Assembly (NCBI GenBank): GCA_028100865.1
Contig: JAOHJV010000001.1
Coordinates: forward strand, 69,067-133,066
DNA: 64,000 nt
Source: Candidatus Pelagibacter sp.
GTDB taxonomy: Bacteria > Pseudomonadota > Alphaproteobacteria > Pelagibacterales > Pelagibacteraceae
Direction: 5' to 3'
A program made the position numbers and the translations under genes. Positions within the stretch are counted from its first letter, which is position 1, and each line of letters starts with the position of its first letter. The notes below the pieces were generated by a model. That model worked only from the letters and a program-made list of their open reading frames with translations, was not told the origin of the DNA and did not search any database. Positions 8,883 through 21,485 of this stretch are shown here, piece after piece.

Positions 8883-11800
8883 TTATTGATTTGCAGGTGT
8901 TTCTGAAGGCTCAGAAGTTTCTATCTTATCTTGTTCAGCAATAAAATTATTATCATCCTCAAGGGCTTTTTTGTTCCACTTATTCTTAATACTACCAGTA
9001 CCAGCCGGAACTAATCTACCAACAATAACATTCTCTTTTAAGCCATTTAATGGATCAACTTTACCTTTAATAGCTGCATCAGTTAAAACTCTTGTTGTTT
9101 CTTGGAATGAGGCAGCTGAAATAAATGACTCGGTTTGTAATGAAGCTTTAGTAATACCCATTAATACTCGTTCACCAACCGCAGGTGTTTTACCTTCAGC
9201 TATAAGTTTTTCATTAGTATTATCAAATTTTATTCTATCAATAACTTCACCTGGTAAATAACTAGAATCACCAGACACTTTAACTTCAACTTTTTTAAGC
9301 ATTTGTCTTAATATAGTTTCAATATGTTTGTCATTTATAATTACACCTTGTAATCTATAGACTTCTTGAACTTGATTAACAAAATATTCTGTTAATTCTT
9401 TAATTCCCAATACTCTTAAAATATCGTGGGGTAAGGGTTGTCCATCAAGCAGGTATTCACCTTTTTGAATTTTTTCACCAGGGTTGAAATTGATATGTTT
9501 ACCTTTTGGAATTAAATAATTTGAAGGTTCGGCACCATCCTCTGGAACAATAGATACTCTTTGTTTTCCTCTAACTTCTTTACCAAATACAACTTGTCCA
9601 TCATTTTCAGCAATGATAGCACTATCTTTTGCTTTTCTTGCTTCAAATAATTCAGCAACTCTTGGTAGACCACCTGTAATATCTTTTGTTTTAGTAGTTT
9701 CTTTTGGAAGTCTCGCAATAACATCTCCAGCAAAAACTTTTTGACCGTCTTTAATAGAAAGAATTGAATCAGGTACAAGATAATATCGTGCTTCATTATC
9801 GTCAGCTTTTTTAATTACATTTCCTTTTTCATCTCTAAGAGTAATTCTAGGTTTTAAATCTGTGCTTTTAGATTGTGCTCTCCAATCAATAACTGATTTA
9901 GAGGAAATACCTGTAGCATCATCGGTAGTTTCTTGAATTGAAACTCCATCAATTAGATCAACAAAACTAGCTGTACCACTTTTCTCAGCTATTACTGGAG
10001 TTGTGTATGGATCCCATTCACAAATTTTTGTATTAGCTTTAATTTTATCCCCATTACTAAAAAATAATCTTGATCCATAGGCAACTTTATAAACTGCAAT
10101 TTGCACTCCATTATCATCTTCAATTGATAATTGAGTGTTTCTACCCATAACAATTAAGTTTTTCTTAGAATCTTCTAAAATATTAGAGTTTAAAATTTTA
10201 AGTGTACCTTCATTTTTACTAACAATTTGAGACTCTTGTTTAACTGATGCTGTTCCACCAACGTGGAAAGTTCTCATTGTTAACTGAGTACCTGGCTCAC
10301 CAATTGATTGGGCAGAAATCATACCAATTGCTTCACCAACGTGCACCATTTTACCTCTAGAGAGGTCTCTACCATAACAAGTTGAACAAACACCTTCTTT
10401 TGAGCTACATGTCATTACTGAGTAAACTTTTATTGATTTAACACCTGCTGCATCTATTAAATCACAACCAGCTTCATCAATCATTTTTGATTTTTTAATT
10501 ACAACTTCACCCGTTAGTGGATTTTTAACATCTGCCGCAGTGACTCTTCCTAAAGCTCTTTCAGATAAACTTACAACAACATTTCCACCTTCTAAAATTT
10601 CTGAAAGCTCAATAAAACCTGGATCATCACATTGAACTTTTGTAATTGTTAAATCTTGAGCAACATCACAAAGTCTACGAGTCAAATATCCAGAACTCGC
10701 TGTTTTAAGAGCCGTATCAGCAAGACCTTTTCTAGCTCCGTGAGTAGAATTAAAATATTCTAATGCTGTTAAACCTTCTTTAAAGTTTGAGATAATTGGG
10801 CTTTCAATAATTTCACCTGAAGGTTTTGCAATTAAACCCCTCATACCAGCTAGCTGCTTCATCTGTGCTGCAGATCCTCTAGCACCGCTGTCAGCCATCA
10901 TATAAACTGAATTAATTTTCAAACCTTCTGGAGTTTTTTCAGTAGCAGAAATACCCTTCATCATTTCTCCAGCAACCTTATCGGTACATTTCGACCATGC
11001 GTCTACTACTTTGTTATACTTCTCGCCTCTTGTGATTAATCCTTCAGAATATTGATTTTCATAATCTGCAATTAACCCTTTTGTGTCTTCAATTAGTTGA
11101 GTTTTACTCTCTGGAATTACCAGGTCATCTTTTCCGAATGAAATTCCAGCTTTAAACGCATGCTTGAATCCTAAATCTTTTAATTTGTCACAAAATATAA
11201 CTGTAGTTTTTTGTCCACAAAATCTAAATACTATATCAATAATTTCAGAAACTGTTTTCTTAGGTAGTAATCTATCTACTAAAGAAAATTTAATATTACT
11301 ATTTTTGGGAAGTAAATTTGCTAGTAAAAATCTTCCTGCTGTTGATGTGTATTTTTCATATTTTTTGTTTCCATTTTCATCAACAGTTTCAATTCTTGAT
11401 ATAATTGTGCTGTGAACTTTAATCTGCTCAGAAGCTAATGCAAATTCTATAGCATCAACATCAACAAAATACCCTGAAGGTTTATCCGTCATTGGTTCCT
11501 GAGATAGGTAATAAATACCTAAAATCATGTCCTGACTTGGTACAATAATTGGTTTTCCATTAGATGGAGATAAAATATTGTTTGTTGAAAGCATTAATAT
11601 TCTTGCTTCTAATTGAGCTTCTAAGCTTAATGGAACGTGAACAGCCATTTGGTCACCATCAAAGTCAGCATTAAATGCAGCACATGTCAAAGGGTGCAAT
11701 TCAATTGCATCACCTTCAATAAGCTTAGGTTCAAATGCTTGAACACCTAATCTATGAAGTGTTGGTGCTCTGTTTAAAATTACTGGATGTTCTCTAACAA

Positions 11801-13055
11801 TTAATTCTAATGCATCCCAAACTGCATTTGTTTCTTTTTCAACTAATTTTTTGGCTTGTTTGATTGTAGATGCTAGTCCAAGTTTATTTAATCTTGCATA
11901 TAAAAATGGTTTAAACAGCTCTAAAGCCATTTTTTTTGGTAAACCGCACTCGTGAAGTTTTAAATCTGGGCCAACAACAATTACTGATCTACCTGAGTAA
12001 TCCACTCTTTTACCAAGTAAATTTTGTCTAAATCTTCCTTGTTTACCTTTTAACATTTCCGCTAAAGATTTAAGTGGTCTCTTTCCAGTTCCAGTTATTA
12101 CTCTTCCTCTTCTACCATTATCAAATAATGCATCTACAGACTCTTGCAGCATTCTTTTTTCGTTTCTAACAATGATATCTGGAGCCTTAAGGTCCATTAA
12201 TCTTTTTAATCTGTTATTTCTGTTAATAACTCTTCTATAAAGATCATTTAAATCTGAAGTAGCAAATCTTCCACCATCTAATGGTACCAACGGTCTTAGC
12301 TCAGGTGGTATCACTGGTACTACTGTTAAAATCATCCATTCAGGTTTTTGTCCAGTTTCAATAAATGACTCTACTAATTTTAATCTTTTAATTGCTCTTT
12401 CTTCATTAACTTTTGATTTTGTTTCTTTAATAAAGTTAATAAGATTTTTTCTTTCTAATTCTAAATCTAGATTTTTAAGCATTTCAAGTACAGCTTCAGC
12501 ACCTATTCCTGCTTCAAATGACTCTTCACCAAATTCATCTTGATATTTGGCTAATTCTTCTTCATTAAGAAGTTGATTTTTTTGCAATCCAGTCAAGCCT
12601 GGTTCAATTACTATAAAATTTTCAAAGTAAAGGACTCTTTCAATTTCTTTAAGTTTCATATCAACAGCAAGAGCAATTCTACTCGGTAAAGATTTTAAAA
12701 ACCAAATATGGGCAACAGGTGTTGCAAGATTAATGTGACCCATTCGTTCTCTTCGAACATTTGATTTAGTTACTTCAACGCCACATTTTTCACAAATAAT
12801 ACCTCTAAATTTCATTCGTTTGTATTTTCCGCACAAACATTCGTAATCTTTGATTGGACCAAAAATTCTAGCACAAAATAAACCATCTTTTTCTGGTCTA
12901 AAAGTTCTATAATTTATTGTTTCTGGTTTTTTAATTTCTCCAAATGTCCATGATTTAATCTTTTCAGGACTAGCCAAGGTTATCTTAATGCTATTAAAAT
13001 TTTGAGCTTCAGAAATCTCAGTATTTTTAAATAAATCTGTTAATTCTTTTTTCAT
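8883..13055 (-). CDS. rpoC: DNA-directed RNA polymerase subunit beta'
   Basis: Beta' carries the RNA polymerase active-site magnesium. The 1390-residue protein shows the N-terminal zinc site [20 protein letters not shown], the catalytic [15 protein letters not shown] motif, and the second zinc cluster with [15 protein letters not shown]. It is close to the usual alphaproteobacterial length. It follows rpoB after 2 bases and ends 169 bases before rpsL. Confidence 0.98.
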   Translation of the reverse strand: MKKELTDLFKNTEISEAQNFNSIKITLASPEKIKSWTFGEIKKPETINYRTFRPEKDGLFCARIFGPIKDYECLCGKYKRMKFRGIICEKCGVEVTKSNVRRERMGHINLATPVAHIWFLKSLPSRIALAVDMKLKEIERVLYFENFIVIEPGLTGLQKNQLLNEEELAKYQDEFGEESFEAGIGAEAVLEMLKNLDLELERKNLINFIKETKSKVNEERAIKRLKLVESFIETGQKPEWMILTVVPVIPPELRPLVPLDGGRFATSDLNDLYRRVINRNNRLKRLMDLKAPDIIVRNEKRMLQESVDALFDNGRRGRVITGTGKRPLKSLAEMLKGKQGRFRQNLLGKRVDYSGRSVIVVGPDLKLHECGLPKKMALELFKPFLYARLNKLGLASTIKQAKKLVEKETNAVWDALELIVREHPVILNRAPTLHRLGVQAFEPKLIEGDAIELHPLTCAAFNADFDGDQMAVHVPLSLEAQLEARILMLSTNNILSPSNGKPIIVPSQDMILGIYYLSQEPMTDKPSGYFVDVDAIEFALASEQIKVHSTIISRIETVDENGNKKYEKYTSTAGRFLLANLLPKNSNIKFSLVDRLLPKKTVSEIIDIVFRFCGQKTTVIFCDKLKDLGFKHAFKAGISFGKDDLVIPESKTQLIEDTKGLIADYENQYSEGLITRGEKYNKVVDAWSKCTDKVAGEMMKGISATEKTPEGLKINSVYMMADSGARGSAAQMKQLAGMRGLIAKPSGEIIESPIISNFKEGLTALEYFNSTHGARKGLADTALKTASSGYLTRRLCDVAQDLTITKVQCDDPGFIELSEILEGGNVVVSLSERALGRVTAADVKNPLTGEVVIKKSKMIDEAGCDLIDAAGVKSIKVYSVMTCSSKEGVCSTCYGRDLSRGKMVHVGEAIGMISAQSIGEPGTQLTMRTFHVGGTASVKQESQIVSKNEGTLKILNSNILEDSKKNLIVMGRNTQLSIEDDNGVQIAVYKVAYGSRLFFSNGDKIKANTKICEWDPYTTPVIAEKSGTASFVDLIDGVSIQETTDDATGISSKSVIDWRAQSKSTDLKPRITLRDEKGNVIKKADDNEARYYLVPDSILSIKDGQKVFAGDVIARLPKETTKTKDITGGLPRVAELFEARKAKDSAIIAENDGQVVFGKEVRGKQRVSIVPEDGAEPSNYLIPKGKHINFNPGEKIQKGEYLLDGQPLPHDILRVLGIKELTEYFVNQVQEVYRLQGVIINDKHIETILRQMLKKVEVKVSGDSSYLPGEVIDRIKFDNTNEKLIAEGKTPAVGERVLMGITKASLQTESFISAASFQETTRVLTDAAIKGKVDPLNGLKENVIVGRLVPAGTGSIKNKWNKKALEDDNNFIAEQDKIETSEPSETPANQ

Positions 13056-13057
13056 AT

Positions 13058-16000
13058 TTAATTAAGCTCCACGTTTAATGCCAATGATTTAATTTCTTTA
13101 ACTAAGACGTTAAATGATTCTGGTATACCTGACTCGAAGTTTTCTTCACCTTTTACAATAGTTTCATAAACTTTAACCCTACCTGCTACATCATCTGATT
13201 TAACAGTTAAAATTTCTTGTAATGTATATGATGCACCATATGCTTCCAATGCCCATACTTCCATTTCACCAAATCTTTGACCACCAAGTTGTGCTTTACC
13301 ACCTAATGGCTGCTGAGTAACCAAGCTATATGGGCCAGTTGATCTTGCGTGTATCTTATCTTCAACTAAATGATGAAGTTTAAGCATATAAATAATACCT
13401 ACAGTTACAGGTCTATCAAATTTTTCACCTGTTCTTCCATCCCATAAATATGTTTGTCCTGACCCTGGTAATTTAGCAAGTTCAAGCATCTCAGTAACAT
13501 TTTTTTCTTTAGCTCCATCAAATACTGGCGTTGAAATAGCTATTCCATCTTGTAATGTTTCAACTAAATCTTTGAATTCAGGTTTGCTTAGTTTTTCAAC
13601 CTTATCATCAAAAATTTCTTCACCATAAACTGATTTTAAAAATTTTGAAATTTTTTCAGTTTTTTCAATTTTTTTATTATTATCATTAACTAATCTTTTA
13701 ACCTCTTCACCAAATTCTTTACAAGCCCAACCTAAGTGAGTTTCTAGTATTTGTCCTACATTCATACGACTTGGAACACCAAGTGGGTTTAAAACTATAT
13801 CTACAGGTCTTCCATCTTCTCTATAAGGCATATCTTCAACAGGAACAATTTTACTAACAACACCTTTGTTACCGTGTCTTCCAGACATCTTATCACCTGG
13901 TCTTAATCTTCTTTTTATTGCAACAAAAACTTTAACCATTTTCATTACACTTGGTAATAGATCGTCACCACTTCTGATTTTTAAAACTTTGTCTTCAAAT
14001 CTATCCGTAATATCTTGCTTAGCTTTATTATATTGATCCTTAAGTTGAGCTAAGGTTGCTTCGTCATTAACATTACCAACGGTGATTTTAAATACCTCAT
14101 TAATTGATAGCTTTTCGATTGTCTCAAGATCTAATTTAGTGCCTTCAGCTAAATCTTTAACTTTTTTAGTTAAAGAAGATCCTGATAAAAATTGAGATGC
14201 TCTTTGTTTAATACTTCTCTCTAAAATCTCTTCCTCAACAATTTTGTCTTGTTGAACTTCTTCAATTTCAGCTCTTTCAATTGTAATAGATCTTTCATCT
14301 TTCTCTATACCGTGTCTGTTAAAAACTCTTACATCAACAACAGTTCCACTGCTACCTCTTGACATTCTTAAAGATGTATCTGTCACATCGATGGCTTTTT
14401 CACCAAAAATAGATCTTAATAATTTTTCTTCCGGTCCAGAAGCAGAGTCTCCTTTAGGTGTAACTTTTCCAACTAAAATATCACCCGCATTAACTTCTGC
14501 CCCAATATAAACAACACCTGATTCATCAAGGTTTTTTAAAGCCTCTTCATTAACGTTTGGAATATCTCTGGTGATATCTTCTTCGCCTAATTTCGTATCT
14601 CTTGCCATAATTTCATATTCAACAATGTGAACAGATGTGAATACATCGTCAGTTACACATCTTTCTGAGATTAAAATTGAGTCCTCAAAATTGTAACCTT
14701 GCCATGGCATAAAAGCTACTGTTACGTTTTTACCTAATGCTAACTCACCTAATTTTGTAGATGGTCCATCAGCTATAATATCTCCAGATTTAACCTTGTC
14801 ACCTACTCTAACTAAAGGTTTTTGGTTGATACAAGTGTTTTGGTTTGATCTTTTAAATTTTTGTAAATTATAAATATCAACCCCTGATTTAGAGAAATCA
14901 GTTTCTTCAGTTGCTTTAATTACAATTCTTTTACCGTCAATTTTGTCTACTGTACCATCTCTTTTTGCAACAATAGTAACTCCAGAATCTAAAGCAACAT
15001 CACTTTCAATACCTGTTCCAACTAATGGAGACTCAGGTTTTAATAATGGAACTGCTTGTCTCATCATGTTTGACCCCATCAAAGCTCTGTTGGCATCGTC
15101 GTTTTCTAAAAAAGGTATTAATGATGCTGCAACTGAAACAAGTTGCTTAGGTGATACATCGATATAATCAATAGTGTCTGGTTTAGCTAAAAGGAAATTC
15201 AAGTTCTGTCTGCAAGAAACTAGTTCTTCTATAATTTTTCCATTTTTATCTAATTTTGTATTTGCTTGGGCAATGGTAAATTTAGTTTCTTCCATCGCAG
15301 ATAAATATTCAACATTATTTTGAACAACAGCGTCTTTAACTCTCTTATATGGACTTTCAATAAAACCATACTTATTAATCTTTGCGTAAGTTGATAAACT
15401 ATTTATCAAACCAATGTTTGGTCCTTCTGGAGTTTCAATCGGACAAATTCTTCCATAATGAGTTGGATGAACATCACGAACTTCAAAACCAGCTCTTTCT
15501 CTTGTTAAACCACCAGGTCCTAATGCTGAAACTCTTCTTTTATGAGTAATCTCAGATAATGGATTTGTTTGATCCATAAATTGTGAAAGTTGAGAGCTAG
15601 CAAAAAAATCTTTTAAAGAAACTGTTAAAGGTTTAGCATTGATTAAATCTTGAGGCATTGCTGACTCAACATCTAATGTTGTCATTTTTTCTTTAATAGC
15701 TCTTTCCATTCGGTAAACACCAATACGAGCTTGATTTTCAACTAATTCACCAACAGAACGTACTCTTCTATTTCCTAAATGGTCAATATCATCAACTTCA
15801 TCTTTACCATCTCTTAAGTCCAGCATTTTGTGAACAATGGCTATAATGTCATCATTTCTTAAAATAGTAATTTTATCTGAACAATCCTGTTCTAATCTTG
15901 AATTCATTTTTACTCTTCCAACATCAGAAAGATCATATCTGTCAGAACTAAAGAATAAATTGTTGAAAATTTGAGTAGCTATTTCAATCGTTGGTGGCTC

Positions 16001-17143
16001 ACCTGGTCTAAGCATTTTATAGATTTCTGTAATAGCCTCATCTTTTGAATTATTTTTATCATTTAAAATAGTGGTTAATAAATACGGACCCTTGTTAATT
16101 GAGTTCGTTACAGAAATTTGCAAAGAATGTATATTCGCATCTAATATTTGCTGGATTACAGCATCATTAAGCTCTGTTCCTATTGAAAAAGTGCCCTCTT
16201 CTTCATCATTAACTTTTACATCTCTATGTAAAAATTTACCAAATAATGAGTCTCTTGTTACTAAAATATCTTTTAAACCATCATTAGATAGCTTTTTGGC
16301 ATTTAAAAAATTAATTTTATCACCTAGTTTAATTACTATTTCACCAGTTTTTGCATTAGTAACTTCTTCTGAGAAATTTTTTGCTTTATAATTTTCGGGA
16401 TTAAATTTAGTTTTCCATTTTTCAGTTTTTGGATCAAAAGTATATTGTTCACTATCATAAAATTCATCCGCTATTTCAGCTTTAGTAAAACCTAAAGCCA
16501 ACAATAAAGTTGATGAAAAAATTTTTTTCTTTCTATCTATTTTAAAATATAAAAAGTCCTTAACATCGTATTCAAAATCTAACCAAGAACCTCTATTTGG
16601 GATTACTCTTGCATTAAATAATAGTTTTCCACTTGCATGAGTTTTTCCTTTATCATGATCAAAAAATACACCCGGACTTCTGTGCATTTGATTAACTACA
16701 ACTCTTTGAACCCCGTTGGTGATAAAAGTACCACTGTTAGTCATCATGGGTACTTCACCCATATAAACTTCTTGTTCTTTCGCAGATAAAATATCTTTAG
16801 TATTATTTTCTTGATCTATTTCATAAACAACTAATCTTAAAGTACATTTAAGAGCAGATGAATAAGTTAAACCTCTAGTAATACATTCTTCAACATCAAA
16901 TTTTGGTTTATCTAATCTATAAGAAACATATTCTAAAGTTGCTTTGTCATTTAAATCCTCGATTGGGAATATGCTTTTAAAAACTCTGTCAAAACCTTTA
17001 GTCAATTCTGCTTCAGAATGAAATTCTGTTAATTCTTTATAAGAATTTTTTTGAACTTCGATTAGGTTTGGAATAGATAAACTTTCTTTTAGTTTACCAA
17101 AACTTTTTCTTATGTTTTTCTTCTCAGTAAAAGATAATTGCAT
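13058..17143 (-). CDS. rpoB: DNA-directed RNA polymerase subunit beta
   Basis: Beta forms much of the active cleft and the rifampicin pocket. The 1361-residue product contains the rifampicin-region segment [15 protein letters not shown], then [19 protein letters not shown], and the C-terminal [13 protein letters not shown]. The rifampicin region looks wild type (Asp, His, Ser positions present). It starts at the ATG at 17143 after a 55-base gap containing a hairpin. Confidence 0.98.
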   Translation of the reverse strand: MQLSFTEKKNIRKSFGKLKESLSIPNLIEVQKNSYKELTEFHSEAELTKGFDRVFKSIFPIEDLNDKATLEYVSYRLDKPKFDVEECITRGLTYSSALKCTLRLVVYEIDQENNTKDILSAKEQEVYMGEVPMMTNSGTFITNGVQRVVVNQMHRSPGVFFDHDKGKTHASGKLLFNARVIPNRGSWLDFEYDVKDFLYFKIDRKKKIFSSTLLLALGFTKAEIADEFYDSEQYTFDPKTEKWKTKFNPENYKAKNFSEEVTNAKTGEIVIKLGDKINFLNAKKLSNDGLKDILVTRDSLFGKFLHRDVKVNDEEEGTFSIGTELNDAVIQQILDANIHSLQISVTNSINKGPYLLTTILNDKNNSKDEAITEIYKMLRPGEPPTIEIATQIFNNLFFSSDRYDLSDVGRVKMNSRLEQDCSDKITILRNDDIIAIVHKMLDLRDGKDEVDDIDHLGNRRVRSVGELVENQARIGVYRMERAIKEKMTTLDVESAMPQDLINAKPLTVSLKDFFASSQLSQFMDQTNPLSEITHKRRVSALGPGGLTRERAGFEVRDVHPTHYGRICPIETPEGPNIGLINSLSTYAKINKYGFIESPYKRVKDAVVQNNVEYLSAMEETKFTIAQANTKLDKNGKIIEELVSCRQNLNFLLAKPDTIDYIDVSPKQLVSVAASLIPFLENDDANRALMGSNMMRQAVPLLKPESPLVGTGIESDVALDSGVTIVAKRDGTVDKIDGKRIVIKATEETDFSKSGVDIYNLQKFKRSNQNTCINQKPLVRVGDKVKSGDIIADGPSTKLGELALGKNVTVAFMPWQGYNFEDSILISERCVTDDVFTSVHIVEYEIMARDTKLGEEDITRDIPNVNEEALKNLDESGVVYIGAEVNAGDILVGKVTPKGDSASGPEEKLLRSIFGEKAIDVTDTSLRMSRGSSGTVVDVRVFNRHGIEKDERSITIERAEIEEVQQDKIVEEEILERSIKQRASQFLSGSSLTKKVKDLAEGTKLDLETIEKLSINEVFKITVGNVNDEATLAQLKDQYNKAKQDITDRFEDKVLKIRSGDDLLPSVMKMVKVFVAIKRRLRPGDKMSGRHGNKGVVSKIVPVEDMPYREDGRPVDIVLNPLGVPSRMNVGQILETHLGWACKEFGEEVKRLVNDNNKKIEKTEKISKFLKSVYGEEIFDDKVEKLSKPEFKDLVETLQDGIAISTPVFDGAKEKNVTEMLELAKLPGSGQTYLWDGRTGEKFDRPVTVGIIYMLKLHHLVEDKIHARSTGPYSLVTQQPLGGKAQLGGQRFGEMEVWALEAYGASYTLQEILTVKSDDVAGRVKVYETIVKGEENFESGIPESFNVLVKEIKSLALNVELN

Positions 17144-17154
17144 TTATGTTAAAT

Positions 17155-17179
17155 AATACTGATTAAAATAATCAGTATT
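17155..17179 (-). promoter_or_regulatory. Hairpin between rplL and rpoB
   Basis: A perfect 10-bp inverted repeat (AATACTGATT / AATCAGTATT, 5-base loop) fills most of the 55-base rplL-rpoB gap. In Escherichia coli this gap carries an attenuator and an RNase III processing site that set the L12 to beta ratio. The position suggests a similar role here, but the stem is AT-rich and only a short ATTT follows it. Confidence 0.5.
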
Positions 17180-17198
17180 TGAATTCTTTCTTATTAAT

Positions 17199-17561
17199 TT
17201 ATTTAAGTTCTACTTTTGCGCCTGCAGCTTCTAACTTAGCTTTAATCTCTTCAGCATCTTTTTTATTAACACCAGACTTAACTTCTTTTGGTGCACCCTC
17301 TACAAGATCTTTAGCTTCTTTTAAACCTAGTGAAGTTGCTGCTCTAACTTCTTTAATAACATTAATTTTTTTCTCACCAGCTGATACAAGCATAATTGTA
17401 AAATCATCTTTATCTTCTGCTGGAGCTGCACCTGCCGCCGCTGGAGCCGCCGCTGCCATAGGAGTAACACCCCATTTATCTTCTAATTGTTTTGATAATT
17501 CTGCTGCTTCAGCAACAGTTAAACTTGAAAGGTCTTCAATAATTTTATTTAGGTCAGGCAT
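17199..17561 (-). CDS. rplL: 50S ribosomal protein L7/L12
   Basis: L7/L12 forms the flexible stalk that recruits and activates translation GTPases. The 120-residue protein has an N-terminal dimerization part (about 1-32), an Ala/Pro hinge ([15 protein letters not shown], about 36-50), and the C-terminal factor-binding domain with [20 protein letters not shown]. The hinge is markedly GC-richer than its surroundings. It is 3 bases downstream of rplJ. Confidence 0.98.
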   Translation of the reverse strand: MPDLNKIIEDLSSLTVAEAAELSKQLEDKWGVTPMAAAAPAAAGAAPAEDKDDFTIMLVSAGEKKINVIKEVRAATSLGLKEAKDLVEGAPKEVKSGVNKKDAEEIKAKLEAAGAKVELK

Positions 17562-17564
17562 AAT

Positions 17565-18086
17565 TTACTCTTTGGGTTGTGTTTCAGAATTTTCTGCCGA
17601 CAAACTACTCATTTTTTCTGAGTATGCAAGCAAAATACTCACTAATTTTGATGCTGGAGCATTTAAAATACCAACAATATTTGCTCTGGCTTCGTCTAAA
17701 GTTGGTAAACTAGCTACATTTTGGACACCGGCCTGATCTAAGACCTCATTGTCCATTATTCCACCAATTAATTTTAAATTTTCGTTATCTTTTGCAAATT
17801 TTGAGAGAATCCTTGCTGACATTATGGCGTCTTCACCAAAAGCAACTGCTGTTGGACCTGTAAATAAGTTTGATAAATCTTTACACTTAGTTTTTTCTAA
17901 AGCTAGTTTAGTAATTCTATTTTTTGTTATTTTAAAGATTATTCCATGCTCTCTCATCTGGGCTCTTAATTCATCTAATTGAGTCATTGTTAAACCTTGA
18001 TAATGAGTGACCATAACAGCTTTGCTGTTCTCAAACTGAGTAGTTATTTCTGAAATATAATTTTTTTTCTGTTCTTTAGTTAGCAT
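17565..18086 (-). CDS. rplJ: 50S ribosomal protein L10
   Basis: L10 anchors L7/L12 dimers to the 50S stalk base. At 173 residues it has the normal length, with the RNA-binding N-domain motif VMVTHYQGLTMTQLDELR and the C-terminal helix that holds L12. Only 2 bases separate it from rplA, so there is no room for the L10-binding leader found in many bacteria. Confidence 0.96.
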   Translation of the reverse strand: MLTKEQKKNYISEITTQFENSKAVMVTHYQGLTMTQLDELRAQMREHGIIFKITKNRITKLALEKTKCKDLSNLFTGPTAVAFGEDAIMSARILSKFAKDNENLKLIGGIMDNEVLDQAGVQNVASLPTLDEARANIVGILNAPASKLVSILLAYSEKMSSLSAENSETQPKE

Positions 18087-18088
18087 GA

Positions 18089-18778
18089 TTATATCGATTT
18101 CCCTAATTTAACTTTATATGAAACACCCATTGACGATGTAACAAAAGTATTTTTAATTAAATCACCTTTTAGAGTATTATTAGATTTTTCTTTTTCTAAT
18201 GCATCTAATATTGCATGAAAGTTTTTTAATAATTGATCGTCATGAAATGATTTTTTTCCAATACTGACACCTATGTTACCATCTTTATCATTTCTAATTT
18301 CTACTTGACCAGATTTAGCATTAGTTACGGCTTCTTTGATATTATCAGATACAGACCCAAGTTTTGGATTTGGCATTAATCCTTTTGGGCCTAAAACTTT
18401 ACCTAACTTAGAAAGTTTAATCATCATACCAGGTGTACATATTAATTTTTCAAAATTTAATTCACCACCTTTAATTTTTTCAACAAATTCATCACTACCT
18501 ACAATATCAGCTCCTGCATCTTTGGCCTCTTGTGCTTTATTATCTTCACAAACAACTGCAACTTTAACATTTTTTCCAGTTCCACCAGGTAAGTTAACAA
18601 CTGTTCTAATATTAACTTCGCTTTTCTTTTGTTTATTATTAATTTGAAAACTCAAATCCAAAGACTCATCAAATTTAGTCGTACAATTTTTTTTAACCTC
18701 AGGTAATAATTTTTCAATTAACTCAGCATTTAAATCTTTTGTTTTTTCAGGTAATTTTTTATATCTTTTTGATGCCAT
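18089..18778 (-). CDS. rplA: 50S ribosomal protein L1
   Basis: L1 forms the mobile stalk at the E site and in many bacteria represses its own mRNA. The 229-residue protein has the family signature LGKVLGPKGLMPNPKLGSV around residues 125-143 and ends in SSMGVSYKVKLGKSI. The start overlaps the rplK stop codon. Confidence 0.97.
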   Translation of the reverse strand: MASKRYKKLPEKTKDLNAELIEKLLPEVKKNCTTKFDESLDLSFQINNKQKKSEVNIRTVVNLPGGTGKNVKVAVVCEDNKAQEAKDAGADIVGSDEFVEKIKGGELNFEKLICTPGMMIKLSKLGKVLGPKGLMPNPKLGSVSDNIKEAVTNAKSGQVEIRNDKDGNIGVSIGKKSFHDDQLLKNFHAILDALEKEKSNNTLKGDLIKNTFVTSSMGVSYKVKLGKSI

Positions 18779-19203
18779 TACTCTTTTACCTCAATCCCCA
18801 TTGATCTAGCTGAACCTGCAATAATTTTTACTGCTTCTTCCAAATCATGAGCATTTAAGTCATTCATTTTTTGATTAGCAATATCTTCTAATTGTTTTTT
18901 AGATATTGAAGCAACTATATTTCTTCCAGGTTCTTTTGATCCACCTTTAAGTTTAACAGCTTCTTTAATAAAGAAAGATGCTGGTGGAGATTTAATTTTA
19001 AAATCAAATTTTTTATCTTTATAAACTGTAATCTCTACTGGAACTGGTTTTCCAGCCATTGATTTAGTTTTATCATTAAAAGCTTTACAAAATTCCATGA
19101 TGTTTACACCACGTTGACCTAACGCAGGTCCAACTGGAGGTGCAGGATTTGCTTGACCACCTTTAATTTGTAACTTTATAAATCCACTAATTTCTTTTGC
19201 CAT
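18778..19203 (-). CDS. rplK: 50S ribosomal protein L11
   Basis: L11 forms the GTPase-associated centre with 23S rRNA and is the thiostrepton target region. It is 141 residues, the normal length, with [20 protein letters not shown] near the start and the C-terminal RNA-binding domain ending in [10 protein letters not shown]. It overlaps nusG by one base. Confidence 0.98.
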   Translation of the reverse strand: MAKEISGFIKLQIKGGQANPAPPVGPALGQRGVNIMEFCKAFNDKTKSMAGKPVPVEITVYKDKKFDFKIKSPPASFFIKEAVKLKGGSKEPGRNIVASISKKQLEDIANQKMNDLNAHDLEEAVKIIAGSARSMGIEVKE

Positions 19204-19733
19204 TAACTTGCTTTCTCAACTTGGTTATATTCTAAATCTACTGGTGTTGGACGTCCAAATATAGAAACTGAAACCTTAAGTCTAGACTTTTCTTCATCTA
19301 TGTCTTCCACCATTCCACTGAATGATGCAAAAGGACCATCTACAACCTGAACTTTTTCACCAACGCTGTACTCTATACCAGATTTTGGCTGAGCCACACC
19401 ATCTTTTATTTGTCCTAAAATTTTCTCGATTTCTTTATCTGAAACTGGAACCGGAATTCCTTTAGAACCTAAAAATCCACTTACTCTCTTTAGATTTTTT
19501 ATCATATGATAAATATCATTATTCATTTCACACTTAACAAGGACGTAACCAGGAAAATATTTCTTTTTTCTTTGAATTCTTTTTCCTCTTTTAACTTCTG
19601 TTACGTCATGAGTTGGGACAATAATTTCCTCAAATTTATCAGAAATCTTAGCTTTTTCAGCTTCCTCTTTAATTAAACTAGAAACCTTGTTCTCAAAGTT
19701 AGAGTGCGATTGAACTATGAACCAGTTTTTCAT
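19203..19733 (-). CDS. nusG: Transcription termination/antitermination protein NusG
   Basis: NusG binds RNA polymerase through its NGN domain (about 1-115, starting [17 protein letters not shown] with [12 protein letters not shown]) and contacts Rho or S10 through its C-terminal KOW domain ([17 protein letters not shown]). The length, 176 residues, is standard. It sits between secE and rplK, with one-base overlaps on both sides. Confidence 0.97.
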   Translation of the reverse strand: MKNWFIVQSHSNFENKVSSLIKEEAEKAKISDKFEEIIVPTHDVTEVKRGKRIQRKKKYFPGYVLVKCEMNNDIYHMIKNLKRVSGFLGSKGIPVPVSDKEIEKILGQIKDGVAQPKSGIEYSVGEKVQVVDGPFASFSGMVEDIDEEKSRLKVSVSIFGRPTPVDLEYNQVEKAS

Positions 19734-19930
19734 TAAATGCTTACCTTAAGTAATAATTCTAAGAAAAACTTTAATACTTGATCCAAAAGAAGAAAAAATA
19801 ATGACATAACAACAGCCATTGCAAAAACCATTAATGCTCCCTGCAAAGTTTCTTTCCATGTAGGCCATGAAACTTTAAAAGCTTCTTGTTTTACTTCCTG
19901 AATAAATTTCATCGGGTTTTTCATAATCAT
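19733..19930 (-). CDS. secE: Preprotein translocase subunit SecE
   Basis: SecE is the small essential clamp of the SecYEG translocon. The product is 65 residues, a single-span alphaproteobacterial form. The cytosolic amphipathic part contains FIQEVKQEAFKVSWPTWKET, and one hydrophobic span covers about residues 33-60. Both the first and third codons are ATG, so the true start could be 6 bases later. It lies directly after tRNA-Trp. Confidence 0.95.
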   Translation of the reverse strand: MIMKNPMKFIQEVKQEAFKVSWPTWKETLQGALMVFAMAVVMSLFFLLLDQVLKFFLELLLKVSI

Positions 19931-19941
19931 TTAGCTCTAAT

Positions 19942-20017
19942 TGGCAGGAGCGGAGGGACTCGAACCCTCAGCCTCCGGTTTTGGAGACCGGCGCTCTACC
20001 AATTGAGCTACACTCCT
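19942..20017 (-). tRNA. tRNA-Trp (CCA)
   Basis: This is a 76-base cloverleaf including an encoded 3' CCA. The acceptor AGGAGTG pairs with CGCTCCT, the T arm is GGTTCGAGTC, and the anticodon loop CTCCAAA gives anticodon CCA. It lies between tuf and secE on the same strand, the standard place for this gene. Confidence 0.96.
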
Positions 20018-20027
20018 ATTTATAGAG

Positions 20028-21218
20028 TTACTCTATAATTTTAGTTACTACTCCTGCTCCAACAGTTCTTCCACCTTCTCTAATAGCAAAGTTTAATTGT
20101 TCTGCCATTGCAATTGGTGTGATTAACTTAACAGTAAATTTAGCATCATCACCTGGCATAACCATTTCTGTACCTGCTGGTAATTCTACTTCTCCTGTTA
20201 CGTCTGTTGTTCTAAAATAAAACTGAGGTCTGTATTTAGTAAAGAAAGGCGTATGTCTTCCACCCTCATCTTTTTTAAGTACATAAGCCTGAGCTTCAAA
20301 TTTAGTATGTGGAGTAATTGATCCAGATTTACAAAGAACTTGACCTCTTTCAATGTCAGTTCTTTCAATCCCTCTCAATAAAATTCCTACGTTATCACCA
20401 GCTTCACCTGAGTCTAAAAGTTTTCTAAACATTTCAACTCCAGTACAAACTGATTTTTTAGTTTCTTTAATACCAACGATTTCAACTTCTTCACCAGTTT
20501 TAATTACACCTGATTCAATTCTACCAGTTGCAACTGTTCCTCTTCCTGAAATTGAAAATACATCCTCAACAGGCATCAAGAATGGTTTATCAACATCTCT
20601 TGCTGGTTGTGGAATATGTTCGTCAACAGCTTTCATTAATTCTAAAATTGAATTTTTTCCAATTTCATCATCTCTTTTTTCTACTGCCGCTAAAGCTGAG
20701 CCTTTAACAATTGGAGTTGTTTCTCCAGGATATTTATATGAAGTTAAAAGTTCTCTAATTTCTTCTTCTACAAGTTCGATCATATCTTTATCATCTACTT
20801 GGTCTACTTTATTTAAGTAAACAACAATTGCTGGGATACCAACTTGTCTTCCTAAAAGAATGTGCTCTCTTGTTTGTGGCATAGGACCATCAGCAGCATT
20901 AACTACTAAGATAGCTCCATCCATTTGCGCAGCACCAGTGATCATGTTTTTAACATAGTCAGCGTGACCCGGACAATCTACGTGAGCATAATGTCTTTTT
21001 TCAGTTTCATATTCAACGTGAGCAGTTGAAATTGTAATTCCTCTTTCTTTTTCTTCAGGAGCTTTATCGATTTGATCGTAAGCTACTGCTGTTCCACCAC
21101 CTGCTTCTGCTAACGTAATTGTGATAGCTGCAGTAAGAGTAGTTTTACCATGGTCGACATGACCAATAGTCCCAATGTTACAGTGGGGTTTATTTCTAAC
21201 AAATTTTTCTTTTGACAT
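20028..21218 (-). CDS. tuf: Elongation factor Tu
   Basis: EF-Tu delivers aminoacyl-tRNA to the ribosome. The 396-residue protein has [11 protein letters not shown] (about 19-29), [21 protein letters not shown] with the catalytic His, and NKVDQVDD. It is the only tuf in the window; the common second copy after fusA is missing. It is flanked by tRNA-Gly upstream and tRNA-Trp downstream on the same strand. Confidence 0.98.
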   Translation of the reverse strand: MSKEKFVRNKPHCNIGTIGHVDHGKTTLTAAITITLAEAGGGTAVAYDQIDKAPEEKERGITISTAHVEYETEKRHYAHVDCPGHADYVKNMITGAAQMDGAILVVNAADGPMPQTREHILLGRQVGIPAIVVYLNKVDQVDDKDMIELVEEEIRELLTSYKYPGETTPIVKGSALAAVEKRDDEIGKNSILELMKAVDEHIPQPARDVDKPFLMPVEDVFSISGRGTVATGRIESGVIKTGEEVEIVGIKETKKSVCTGVEMFRKLLDSGEAGDNVGILLRGIERTDIERGQVLCKSGSITPHTKFEAQAYVLKKDEGGRHTPFFTKYRPQFYFRTTDVTGEVELPAGTEMVMPGDDAKFTVKLITPIAMAEQLNFAIREGGRTVGAGVVTKIIE

Positions 21219-21264
21219 TACTTTTTTACCTCAGTTTTTGTTTTCATTAATAATTTTTTCTTCT

Positions 21265-21338
21265 TGGAGCGGGTAAAGGGAATCGAACCCTTACATCCAG
21301 CTTGGAAGGCTAGCGTTCTACCATTGAACTACACCCGC
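21265..21338 (-). tRNA. tRNA-Gly (TCC)
   Basis: This 74-base cloverleaf has an encoded CCA, acceptor GCGGGTG/TACCCGC, and T arm GGTTCGATTC. The anticodon loop CTTCCAA gives anticodon TCC. It lies between tRNA-Tyr and tuf, 46 bases upstream of the tuf start. Confidence 0.96.
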
Positions 21339-21382
21339 ACAACCCCAAGAGTAACACTCCATGTTACTTAAAATTTATTGAA

Positions 21383-21468
21383 TGGTGGAGGGGGAAAGAT
21401 TCGAACTTTCGAAGACCGAAGTCAACGGGTTTACAGCCCGCCCCATTTGACCGCTCTGGAACCCCTCC
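21383..21468 (-). tRNA. tRNA-Tyr (GTA)
   Basis: This 86-base class II tRNA has a long variable arm, an encoded CCA, and acceptor GGAGGGG pairing with CCCCTCC. The anticodon loop CTGTAAA gives anticodon GTA. It is the first gene of the tRNA-Tyr, tRNA-Gly, tuf, tRNA-Trp, secE, nusG series, and has an unusually structured precursor (see findings). Confidence 0.95.
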
Positions 21469-21471
21469 TTT

Positions 21472-21485
21472 GGGGAAGCGTCCCC
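21472..21485 (-). promoter_or_regulatory. GC-rich hairpin in the tRNA-Tyr 5' leader
   Basis: A perfect 5-bp GC-rich stem (GGGGA / TCCCC, 4-base loop) lies 3 bases upstream of the mature tRNA-Tyr 5' end. It is one of the few GC-rich stems in the window outside RNA genes. It may affect RNase P processing. Confidence 0.4.

Noticed and set aside
17179..17736. Long open frame on the plus strand opposite rplL/rplJ
   Set aside because: It is explained by the codon pattern of the two ribosomal protein genes on the minus strand; the Ala-rich part mirrors the L12 hinge.
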